From Saprospiraceae bacterium (GTDB lineage Bacteria > Bacteroidota > Bacteroidia > Chitinophagales > Saprospiraceae), in assembly GCA_013002475.1 (NCBI GenBank), contig JABDJM010000304.1:1-5943 (forward strand): a stretch of 5,943 bases of DNA, given 5' to 3'. The notes under the pieces are model-generated. The model did no database searches. It was not told the DNA's origin and worked only from the letters and a program-made list of their open reading frames with translations. How positions within the stretch are numbered: position 1 is the stretch's first letter; each line of letters starts with the position of its first letter. The translations under genes were made by a program, and so were the position numbers. Shown in pieces: positions 1-5,943 of the stretch.

Positions 1-1380
1 GCCGATCCCTACTGCGTAAACAAGGTTCCAAACGGATGAAAGAATAAGTACAACCAGCATGATGAATACTTCCTGCCTCGGCATGTAGGGAATTGCTTTT
101 AAGCCTTTGTAGTCCATTACGCCAATTCCTACGGTGATCAAGATCCCTGCAAGGACTGCTGCTGGAATTTTTGAGGCAATAGGCCCAAGTGCCAAGAGGA
201 TAACAAGCAGCAACACTCCTGCCATCATTCCTGAAAGCTTGGTCTTTCCTCCGGAATTGATATTCACCACAGTACGTATCGTTGCTCCCGCTCCCGGGAT
301 ACCCCCAAAGAAAGCGGCTATACTATTCCCTATTCCCTGACCTATCAATTCCTGGTTTGGTCTGTGTTTTGTCTTGGTCATATTATCTGCCACGACCGAA
401 GTCAAAAGACTATCAATCGCTCCCAACAGGGCTAGTGTTATGGCTGTAAATATATAGGGGCTTATACTGGCTAATGAAAAGCCAGTGATTATTTCAATAT
501 TCGGAATCGGTAAGCCCGAAGGTATTTGTTCAATAGGCCGGTAATCCAGATTAAAGGCCACGGCAATCCCGGACATCACCAATAAGGCCACCAAGGTACT
601 GGGAACCTTTTTTGTTATCCTTTTGAACCCGTAAATGATAAAAATCGTCCCCAAGGCTAGGAGCACTTCCAACCAGTTAATATTTTGTAATGCCCTAGGT
701 AGTACCTTAATAGACCCCAAAATTCCGGATGCTTCTTTTGCTGCGAGAGTCTGAGATTCCTGATCTATTTGGGCGGGAGTGATCTGCTCTGCCCTCTTGA
801 TGGTCTCTCTAAAATCCTCCAGCACCAAAATCCCCTCTCCAGCTTCATCCTTTAGGATGTTGTCCAAAATTATCTCTTCGGCAAAAGGTTTAAACTTATT
901 TACATAATCAAGATCCTCCTTGGGGTAATATCCCAAAGCAGGAAGGATTTGGGTAATTAAGATTATCACTCCTATCGCGGTCATGAATCCTGAAACTACA
1001 GGATAAGGAATGTATCTGATATACTTTCCGATCCCCATAAACCCGAGACCTATCTGCAGAAGTCCTGCTAGAAGGAAAACGGTAAGAATGGCTGGCAGTG
1101 CTTTTGAAACATCTCCGTCAAAGGATGCTACAATCCCTGCAATGATCACCATACTGACCGCCGTCATTGGGGCCGTTGGTCCAGAGATCTGAGTATTGGT
1201 TCCTCCAAAGAGTGCGGCAAAAAAGCTAATGAAAATTGCTCCGTAAAGTCCGGCGGAAGGTCCGAGCCCGGAACTTACACCGAAAGCAAGCGCAAGCGGC
1301 AGTGCTACTATTCCTGCAGTAATACCTCCAAAGAGATCTCCCCTGAAGTGTTTAAAGTCAAATCCGAATCGTTGAAGCAT
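1..1380 (-). CDS. SulP-family inorganic anion transporter, N-terminal 460 codons (runs off left edge)
   Basis: This is an inner-membrane transporter of the SulP/SLC26 family, which moves sulfate, bicarbonate or related anions. The minus frame is open from ATG at 1380-1378 to the window edge. Residues 15-50 carry the first-helix family signature (ALPLALAFGVSSGLGP, then GLYGAIF). Residues 66-73 read SGPTAPMT, the conserved third-helix stretch lining the anion site. Residues 342-349 (NQELIGQG) match the family's conserved NQEL-x-x-x-G motif, preceded by a DSLLTSVVAD helix. Between helices, residues 153-236 form a long charged, probably helical insert. The last helices visible lie near residues 440-460. 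The C-terminal STAS domain usual in the family would lie beyond the edge and cannot be confirmed. The start is preceded by GGTAAAAGG, a modest ribosome-binding sequence. The gene is transcribed away from a TetR regulator that probably controls it. The family is certain; the substrate (sulfate or bicarbonate) is not readable from sequence. Confidence 0.95.
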   Translation of the reverse strand, partial: MLQRFGFDFKHFRGDLFGGITAGIVALPLALAFGVSSGLGPSAGLYGAIFISFFAALFGGTNTQISGPTAPMTAVSMVIIAGIVASFDGDVSKALPAILTVFLLAGLLQIGLGFMGIGKYIRYIPYPVVSGFMTAIGVIILITQILPALGYYPKEDLDYVNKFKPFAEEIILDNILKDEAGEGILVLEDFRETIKRAEQITPAQIDQESQTLAAKEASGILGSIKVLPRALQNINWLEVLLALGTIFIIYGFKRITKKVPSTLVALLVMSGIAVAFNLDYRPIEQIPSGLPIPNIEIITGFSLASISPYIFTAITLALLGAIDSLLTSVVADNMTKTKHRPNQELIGQGIGNSIAAFFGGIPGAGATIRTVVNINSGGKTKLSGMMAGVLLLVILLALGPIASKIPAAVLAGILITVGIGVMDYKGLKAIPYMPRQEVFIMLVVLILSSVWNLVYAVGIG

Positions 1381-1400
1381 CCTTTTACCTGTTTAGCTAG

Positions 1401-1408
1401 CGAAGATA
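1401..1408 (-). promoter_or_regulatory. Candidate -7 box for the SulP gene
   Basis: Read on the minus strand this is TATCTTCG, matching the Bacteroidetes -7 consensus TAnnTTTG at all but one fixed position. It lies 20 bases upstream of the SulP ATG, which would leave a short leader of roughly 10-15 bases. No good TTTG -33 element sits at the expected distance, so the call rests on the -7 box and its position. Confidence 0.35.
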
Positions 1409-1438
1409 GTAATACTACCCAAAACTCGGGTAACACTA
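1408..1438. promoter_or_regulatory. Candidate TetR operator in the divergent control region
   Basis: Two overlapping symmetries are visible. Positions 1416-1432 form an inverted repeat with perfect 5-base arms, TACCC and GGGTA, around a 7-base spacer. TAATACTA at 1410-1417 is repeated as TAACACTA at 1431-1438 in the same direction, 21 bases apart or about two helical turns. An inverted TAGTAT follows at 1455-1460. TetR-family dimers usually bind short palindromes between a divergent regulator and its target. This element lies between the two candidate -7 boxes, so a bound protein could block both promoters. The symmetry is seen directly; binding by the neighbouring TetR is inferred. Confidence 0.45.
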
Positions 1439-1457
1439 TATTCTTTTAGGAGTTTAG

Positions 1458-1465
1458 TATTTTTG
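1458..1465 (+). promoter_or_regulatory. Candidate -7 box for the TetR gene
   Basis: TATTTTTG is a perfect match to the Bacteroidetes -7 consensus TAnnTTTG. A transcript would begin near 1470-1473, giving a leader of under 20 bases to the ATG at 1490. This placement argues against translation starting at TTG 1463 or ATG 1468, since both would lie in or at the promoter. The -33 element is not recognisable at the usual spacing; the putative operator occupies that stretch. Confidence 0.45.
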
Positions 1466-1489
1466 GTATGGATTTCAACTCAAATACTG

Positions 1490-2167
1490 ATGAGCGGGCA
1501 CGGAATACGCTTCAATATCACCCCGGAGCTTTTTCACCGGGACCCCCAGGCAACTCCCTATGGACAACGCTTGCTCTCAAACAGCATAGAGCTCATCGAC
1601 GAACTGGGGATTGAAAAATTCACTTTTAAGAAGCTTGCTCTCGAAATAGATTCCACTGAGGCATCTGTCTACAGATATTTTGAGAATAAGCATAAGCTGC
1701 TGCTATACCTATCTTGCTGGTATTGGGAATGGGTCTACTACCTACTTGACATCAATCTGAAGAATATTGAAGACCCGAAAAGAAGACTGGATATTACCAT
1801 CCATAATATTGTGAATGCATCCTCAGAATCTCCCTTGACCGAATATATCAACGAAAATCTTCTTCACAAGGTGGTAATTAAGGAATCAACCAAGGCTTAC
1901 CATATTCATAATGTGGATGAGGAAAACAAGGAGGGTTATTTTATCAGTTATAAAGTGCTTGTAGGCAAAGTCTCTGGAATAATTTCGGAGATGAACCCAA
2001 GCTTTCCCTATCCAAAAATGCTAGCCAGCAATCTTTTTGAAATGGCAAACAACCAGATCTATTTTGCTGAGCATCTTCCAAAATTGACAGATATAAAGGA
2101 TCGAAAAAAGAAATATGATGATCTGGAAGAAGCGATGAAATATTTCGTTTATAGACTCCTGGAATGA
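1490..2167 (+). CDS. TetR/AcrR-family transcriptional regulator
   Basis: This is a 225-residue DNA-binding repressor of normal TetR length. The N-terminal helix-turn-helix spans about residues 28-72. Residues 45-54 (TFKKLALEID) form the first helix, residues 55-64 (STEASVYRYF) the recognition helix, and ENKHKLL follows, the equivalent of the family's F-x-(S/N)-K-x-x-L boundary. The C-terminal part should be the all-helical ligand and dimer domain. It opens with a striking aromatic cluster, CWYWEWVYY (residues 76-84), and shows no motif that reveals a ligand. ATG 1490 is chosen because the candidate promoter lies just upstream and the protein then begins close to the HTH domain. A TTG at 1463 would add nine residues and has AGGAG (1448-1452) about ten bases before it, so it is not fully excluded. 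The gene diverges from SulP and probably represses it and itself. The inducer is unknown. Confidence 0.9.
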   Translation: MSGHGIRFNITPELFHRDPQATPYGQRLLSNSIELIDELGIEKFTFKKLALEIDSTEASVYRYFENKHKLLLYLSCWYWEWVYYLLDINLKNIEDPKRRLDITIHNIVNASSESPLTEYINENLLHKVVIKESTKAYHIHNVDEENKEGYFISYKVLVGKVSGIISEMNPSFPYPKMLASNLFEMANNQIYFAEHLPKLTDIKDRKKKYDDLEEAMKYFVYRLLE

Positions 2168-2190
2168 CTCATTTCCACCAAGGTTTTTTT
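2160..2190 (+). terminator. Weak candidate intrinsic terminator of the TetR gene
   Basis: TGGAATG (2160-2166) can pair with CATTTCCA (2170-2177) with one bulged T and a 3-base loop. Six bases later comes a run of seven T (2184-2190). The hairpin overlaps the stop codon, is AT-rich, and is not directly joined to the T run, so termination may be inefficient. Confidence 0.3.
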
Positions 2191-2225
2191 CCTCTTTTCA
2201 ATTAATCTAACAAGGGGGAGAAAGA

Positions 2226-2233
2226 TATCTTTG
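2226..2233 (+). promoter_or_regulatory. Candidate -7 box before the glycosyltransferase remnant
   Basis: TATCTTTG matches the TAnnTTTG consensus perfectly and ends 10 bases before the remnant's ATG at 2244. This would give a very short leader. It appears to be the retained promoter of the broken gene and may still drive transcription into the intact glycosyltransferase downstream. No clear -33 element is seen. Confidence 0.4.
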
Positions 2234-2243
2234 CACTACGAAA

Positions 2244-2381
2244 ATGAAAGATCAACTTAAAATCCTGGGAGGCTTCATCGTCCTGGCCATAATCCTGAGA
2301 TTCTTTTCCTTTTTCCCCACCATAATAGATCATGATGAATCTACTTATCTGGTTTTAGAAGCGATGACTATTCATTTCTAA
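2244..2381 (+). pseudogene. N-terminal remnant of a GT-C (PMT/ArnT-like) glycosyltransferase
   Basis: A 45-codon frame begins MKDQLKILGG and encodes one hydrophobic helix (about residues 6-27). PTIIDHDESTYLVLEAM follows at residues 25-41. A first transmembrane helix followed by an acidic DHDE loop and S-T-Y is characteristic of the start of lipid-linked-sugar glycosyltransferases of the dolichyl-phosphate-mannose transferase superfamily, in which this acidic loop is part of the active site. The frame then reads MTIHF and stops, where intact proteins continue with a G-containing turn and a K-P-P/K-P-x motif; no continuation is visible in the other frames before 2488. Intact relatives are about ten times longer. 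I infer an internal deletion or recombination removed the rest. It is not the missing start of the next gene, which carries its own first helix and acidic motif. A real small membrane protein is possible but less likely. Confidence 0.6.
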
Positions 2382-2488
2382 AAACAAAAGATAGAGCGTA
2401 AAAAATTTAATATTGAAATGTAGGCGAGTTATTTTTATCTATCTCTCATAAGAGATGTTAGATCTCCTACCCAAACTCTTCCATAGTA
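2382..2488. other. AT-rich gap after the remnant, with a short inverted repeat
   Basis: No coding frame is recognised. The stretch carries ATCTCT-CATA-AGAGAT (2441-2456), a perfect 6-base stem with a 4-base loop, about 33 bases before the next gene's start. TATTTTTA (2430-2437) is an imperfect -7-like box. The sequence may be the scar of the deletion that truncated the preceding gene, and may include the promoter or leader of the next gene; neither is shown by the sequence. Confidence 0.35.
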
Positions 2489-3973
2489 TTGACAATCCTA
2501 AATGGAATTTCAAGACGAGACCAATATTTAGCGCTGTTAAGCCTATTGCTAATTGTTACAGGGGTATGTATTTGTTTAGGAGAAATGATCTTGCGAGGAG
2601 AAGAGCCAAGAAGGGCCATTGTGACCCTTGAAATGATTTACAACCATGATTATTTAAAACCAACTCTGCATGGAGTCCCGTACTACAATAAGCCCCCACT
2701 ATTTAATTGGATCTTAGTTGGGGTGCACAGTCTCTTTGGGCATTTGGATAATTGGGCCTTACGCACCCCATCGATTATCGCATATTTCCTTACGGGAGCG
2801 GGTATTTTTGAGGTTTGCAAAAGATATATAAACACGAGAGTAGCCGTTCTTGCCTCACTTTTCTATCTCACTAATCCGACCTTATTATTCTTTGGGACTG
2901 TTCTTTCAGGCGAACTGGACCTATTATATAGTCTGGTAGTAGCGACCCAGATAATTATCATCTTCATTTTCCATGAAAAAAAGAAGCTTCTACCGCTTTT
3001 TGTTTTTTCCTACATGTTTATGGCTTTTGGCCTGATGTTGAAAGGGGCACCCTCAATTTTATTTCAAGGCCTAACACTTTTGATTGTATTTTTTAATTCC
3101 TCAACCTGGAAGTCTCTTTTTAGTTGGCAGCATTTTACAGGGCTAGTTACAGGAGGCACCATATTGTTCCTTTACTTCTTTTCCTATTCAAATGATGGTG
3201 GTGATGGCATGACATATTTTTTAAACCTATTTCAGGAAGCGTCAAAAAAATCAATCCTGGAGGCTAAAGGCTGGGAATTTTTCACTCACTTTCTTTCTTT
3301 TCCATTTGCCCAATTAATAGAATTTCTTCCTTGGTCATTACTACTCCTTTTTGCTGTAAGAAATAAAAAAAGGGCACCATTCAGGCAAAACAAGTTGGTG
3401 TGGTTTTCAGTCTTATTTATAGCAATAAACATTTTGCCCTACTGGCTTTCTCCAGGGACTAAAACACGGTACCATTACATGTTTATTCCCTATGGAATGA
3501 TCGTTCTCGCGTATCTGTACGATCAGTTTTCGAACATTCCCCTGAGGTATGCTTTATGGTTGATATTTACTTTGGCTGTGGGTAGACTCGCATATTCTCT
3601 ATTCATCATACCTTATCAGGTGGAGAATCTAAATACAGAAATAAAATACCTGGAGATCGCGGATGATCTTTTACAAAAAACAGAAGGGAAGGAGTTAAGA
3701 TTCGGGGGTATACCGGATACCATATTGTTAAATAACCCCGTAGCCCTGCTCACGGGACAATCTAAGGAGGTTTATATTCCGCCCGAAATACCATATAGCG
3801 TTGCACTTAAATTGATGCGAAATAAGGGCCAGCCATTTGTTTATGATTTTCCTTTTCAAAAAGGCGTTTTCTACCTGTGTGAAAAGGAAGATATTTTAAA
3901 AATGAACCCGGAAATAATCAAAGAGTACCCAGGTTGGTTTGGCCAGGAGGTGGTATTGTGCAAATTCCATTAA
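2489..3973 (+). CDS. ArnT/PMT-type GT-C integral membrane glycosyltransferase
   Basis: This 494-residue protein belongs to the family that transfers a sugar from a polyprenyl-phosphate carrier to an acceptor on the outer face of the inner membrane. Family landmarks occur in order: a first transmembrane helix (about 12-31); the acidic first-loop motif RGEEPRRA (36-43); PTLHGVPYYNKPPLFNW (58-74) with the diagnostic KPPL; LRTPS (91-95); SGELD (140-144) with a second acidic pair; LKGAPS (184-189), matching the family's KG-P motif; and SPGTKTRYHY (321-330), matching the conserved S-P-x-x-x-x-R-Y. About eleven or more membrane helices end near residue 376, and residues 378-494 form a soluble, probably periplasmic tail. 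The acceptor cannot be read, so aminoarabinose transfer to lipid A should not be assumed. The start is uncertain: TTG 2489 is the first usual start codon after a stop at 2459-2461, and the next in-frame ATG (codon 33) would delete the first helix. No Shine-Dalgarno sequence is visible. Confidence 0.88.
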   Translation: MTILNGISRRDQYLALLSLLLIVTGVCICLGEMILRGEEPRRAIVTLEMIYNHDYLKPTLHGVPYYNKPPLFNWILVGVHSLFGHLDNWALRTPSIIAYFLTGAGIFEVCKRYINTRVAVLASLFYLTNPTLLFFGTVLSGELDLLYSLVVATQIIIIFIFHEKKKLLPLFVFSYMFMAFGLMLKGAPSILFQGLTLLIVFFNSSTWKSLFSWQHFTGLVTGGTILFLYFFSYSNDGGDGMTYFLNLFQEASKKSILEAKGWEFFTHFLSFPFAQLIEFLPWSLLLLFAVRNKKRAPFRQNKLVWFSVLFIAINILPYWLSPGTKTRYHYMFIPYGMIVLAYLYDQFSNIPLRYALWLIFTLAVGRLAYSLFIIPYQVENLNTEIKYLEIADDLLQKTEGKELRFGGIPDTILLNNPVALLTGQSKEVYIPPEIPYSVALKLMRNKGQPFVYDFPFQKGVFYLCEKEDILKMNPEIIKEYPGWFGQEVVLCKFH

Positions 3974-4084
3974 GACAAAAAAATCAAGGGTCTCCCCCTG
4001 TAAATAATTTAGTCGGCAGTTCACCCATCCATGGGCACCTAGGAATTAGGAATAATCTATATTAGGGTTCAACTTAAGACCATC
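3974..4084. other. Intergenic leader before the propeller gene
   Basis: There is no gene in this stretch. Two imperfect -7-like boxes are present, TAATTTAG (4005-4012) and TATATTAG (4058-4065). The second is better placed, 19 bases before the ATG at 4085. CCCA-TCCA-TGGG (4024-4035) is a 4-base stem without a T run, too short to call a terminator. The separation suggests that the downstream gene has its own promoter. Confidence 0.3.
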
Positions 4085-5943
4085 ATGAAAACAATTCACT
4101 TCCTTTTACTAGCACTTACATTTTCCTTCTTATCTACTCTTTCTGCCCAGGATCCCGTTCCAAAAAAGGATAACAGTGCAAATGAATACTTCAAACCGTT
4201 AACCTGGCGAAGTATTGGCCCATTCCGTGGCGGTCGATCGGTGGCGGCCTGTGGAGTGAAAGATGACCCGTTGACTTATTACATGGGAACTACAGGAGGA
4301 GGTCTTTGGAAAACAGATGATGCAGGCCAACACTGGAATAATATTTCTGATGGATATTTCAAAACTGGTTCCGTTGGTGCCGTAGCTGTAGCCACTGGCA
4401 ACACCAATATCGTCTATTGCGGCATGGGTGAACACGCCATCAGAGGTGTAATGACCCACCATGGAGATGGTGTCTACAAATCAATGGATGCCGGGAAAAC
4501 CTGGAAGCATTTAGGCCTTGAGAAAACGCAACATATCTCCAGAATAATCATTAACCCTGATGATCCAAATGTGGTATATGTCGCTGCACAAGGAGCCCTA
4601 TATAGTCCTTCTGAAGAACGAGGGATCTATAAATCTATGGACGGTGGAAAAACCTGGAAGAAAACTCTTTTCATAAATAAGAATACAGGCTGTTCTGAGT
4701 TGAGTATGGATGCCAAAAATCCCAATATTCTTTATGCAGCCATGTGGCATCATCAAAGAGTACCCTGGAAAGTGATCAGTGGCGGATCAGGCAGTGGATT
4801 GTATAAATCAACTGATGGAGGTGAAACATGGAATACCATTCATGAGGGTTTGCCGGAGGAAAAAGGAAAAATGGCCATTGCTGTAGCACCTTCAAATTCT
4901 GACAAAGTCTATGCACTCATCGAAAGTGACAGCAACAAAGATTTGGGTGGCCTTTTCGTTTCAAATAATGCAGGAAAAAGTTGGAGTCGGATTAGTGATG
5001 ACAATCGGCTGACCCAAAGATCTTGGTACTACATTGAAGTTTTTGTAGATCCGGTTAACGAGAACATGGTTTATGTACTTAGTGCCCCTTGCCTGCGAAG
5101 CATGGATGGCGGCAAAAGCTGGGATCGAATTACAGGGACACATGGGGATTACCATGACCTATGGATCAACCCTGACAACCCAAAAAATTTATGCATTGCC
5201 AATGATGGTGGAGCGGCAATTAGCTTTAATAGAGGGAAGTCCTGGTCCACTCAAAGTAACATGCCTACTGCCCAGATATACCGAGTTAATGTTGACAACC
5301 ATTTTCCCTATCGGATCTATGGAGGGCAGCAGGATAATTCATCCATCAGGATCTCCAGCCGGCAACTGGGAAGTTGGGGTATCCAACAACAAAGCTGGGA
5401 ACCGTCTGCTGGAGGTGAATCCGCTTTCCTCGCTTTTGACCCTGACAATCCCAGATATGTCCTTGGCGGTTCATATCTCGGGACCATTGAAGTCCTGGAT
5501 ACGGAAGCAGGTGCCGGTACAAACATCATGGCCGCTCCTATCCAGTATTTAGGCATGGAGGCCAGGGAGATGAAGTATCTCTTCAATTGGAATGCACCAA
5601 TCATTTGGTCTCAGCACGAGCCCAATACCTATTACCATGCAGCGCAATATTTATTGCGCACCCGGGACATGGGACAAACCTGGGAGGAGGTCTCCCCTGA
5701 TCTTACCCGCAACCAGGATGATAAACAAGGAAATGGAGGTGGCCCCTATACTAACGAAGCTGTTGGTGCCGAAAATTATGGGACCATTAGTTATGTGGCT
5801 GAATCACAACATGAGAAAGGGGTGATTTGGACCGCTAGTGATGATGGCCTGGTACAGTTAACAAAAGACGGTGGAGAAAATTGGACTAATGTAACCCCGA
5901 AGGGAATGCAGGAATGCCTGGTGAATGCCATTGATGTTTCACC
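4085..5943 (+). CDS. Secreted Asp-box (BNR)/sortilin-like beta-propeller protein, 5' 619 codons (runs off right edge)
   Basis: The frame is open from ATG 4085 to the window end. Residues 1-21 are a Sec signal peptide: K2, a hydrophobic core, and a likely signal peptidase I cut after LSA21, before QDP. Asp-box turns of the S/T-x-D-x-G-x-x-W type recur at about residues 76-84 (KTDDAGQHW), 132-140 (KSMDAGKTW), 183-191 (KSMDGGKTW), 241-249 (KSTDGGETW), 292-300 (degenerate, VSNNAGKSW), 338-346 (RSMDGGKSW), 381-387 (badly decayed, FNRGKSW), 525-533 (RTRDMGQTW) and 592-600 (LTKDGGENW). Such boxes cap propeller blades in sialidases, VPS10/sortilin domains and photosystem II assembly factor-like proteins. 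The early [11 protein letters not shown] stretch and the GSVGAVAVA blade are typical of the large, roughly thousand-residue 'VPS10/glycosyl hydrolase' proteins of Bacteroidetes, which are usually annotated without a proven activity. No catalytic sialidase set (FRIP motif, arginine triad) is evident, so enzyme activity should not be assumed. It probably acts in the periplasm or at the cell surface. Confidence 0.9.
   Translation, partial: MKTIHFLLLALTFSFLSTLSAQDPVPKKDNSANEYFKPLTWRSIGPFRGGRSVAACGVKDDPLTYYMGTTGGGLWKTDDAGQHWNNISDGYFKTGSVGAVAVATGNTNIVYCGMGEHAIRGVMTHHGDGVYKSMDAGKTWKHLGLEKTQHISRIIINPDDPNVVYVAAQGALYSPSEERGIYKSMDGGKTWKKTLFINKNTGCSELSMDAKNPNILYAAMWHHQRVPWKVISGGSGSGLYKSTDGGETWNTIHEGLPEEKGKMAIAVAPSNSDKVYALIESDSNKDLGGLFVSNNAGKSWSRISDDNRLTQRSWYYIEVFVDPVNENMVYVLSAPCLRSMDGGKSWDRITGTHGDYHDLWINPDNPKNLCIANDGGAAISFNRGKSWSTQSNMPTAQIYRVNVDNHFPYRIYGGQQDNSSIRISSRQLGSWGIQQQSWEPSAGGESAFLAFDPDNPRYVLGGSYLGTIEVLDTEAGAGTNIMAAPIQYLGMEAREMKYLFNWNAPIIWSQHEPNTYYHAAQYLLRTRDMGQTWEEVSPDLTRNQDDKQGNGGGPYTNEAVGAENYGTISYVAESQHEKGVIWTASDDGLVQLTKDGGENWTNVTPKGMQECLVNAIDVS

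Noticed and set aside
134..1192. Plus-strand open frames at 134-340 and 1010-1192
   Set aside because: They are antisense to the SulP transporter, whose minus frame is open throughout and carries family motifs; their proline-rich, isoleucine-rich translations are typical shadows of membrane-protein genes.
1463..1489. TTG 1463 as start of the TetR gene, and ATG 1468 as an alternative gene start
   Set aside because: TTG 1463 falls inside the perfect -7 box and ATG 1468 is at or before the expected transcription start and out of frame with the HTH domain. ATG 1490 fits better, though AGGAG at 1448-1452 keeps TTG marginally possible.
2168..2488. Insertion-sequence or transposon scar explaining the truncated glycosyltransferase
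   Set aside because: No terminal inverted repeats, target-site duplication or transposase fragment could be found flanking the break.
4024..4035. CCCATCCATGGG as a terminator hairpin after the glycosyltransferase
   Set aside because: The stem is only 4 base pairs and no T run follows.
5073..5552. Open frame of 159 codons on the plus strand
   Set aside because: It lies wholly inside the propeller gene in another frame. The main frame carries the Asp-box motifs; this one has no recognisable domain or start signal.
4199..5604. Minus-strand open frames opposite the propeller gene (4199-4462, 4961-5155, 5317-5604)
   Set aside because: They are antisense shadows of a clearly coding frame with a signal peptide and repeated Asp boxes; none resembles a known protein.

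Overview
The window most likely comes from a member of the Bacteroidetes, probably a marine or environmental flavobacterium or relative. I infer this from three things. TAnnTTTG-type -7 promoter boxes precede several genes. Shine-Dalgarno sequences are weak or absent. The proteins themselves resemble Bacteroidetes types: a SulP transporter with a long helical loop insert, a TetR regulator with an aromatic-rich C-terminal domain, and a large secreted Asp-box/sortilin-type propeller protein.

Layout. Positions 1-1380 (minus strand) hold the N-terminal 460 codons of a SulP anion transporter, which runs off the left edge before its STAS domain. A compact divergent control region (about 1381-1489) separates it from a TetR-family regulator on the plus strand (1490-2167). 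It contains candidate -7 boxes facing both ways around a palindrome and a two-turn direct repeat, so the regulator probably controls itself and the transporter. After a weak candidate terminator there is a 45-codon remnant of a GT-C glycosyltransferase (2244-2381), then 107 bases without a gene. Next comes a full-length but differently classed GT-C glycosyltransferase of the ArnT/PMT type (2489-3973), whose start is awkward: TTG, with the nearest ATG out of frame. A 111-base gap precedes a secreted, Asp-box-rich propeller protein (4085 to beyond 5943), which is cut by the right edge.

How the genes relate. SulP and TetR look like a regulator-target pair. The glycosyltransferase region looks recently rearranged: one member of a GT-C pair survives only as its first 41 or so residues. 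The propeller gene has its own leader and no evident functional tie to its neighbours. I found no RNA gene, CRISPR array, insertion sequence or defence system. Nothing here is convincingly a new system; the remnant and the divergent control region are the parts most worth a second look.
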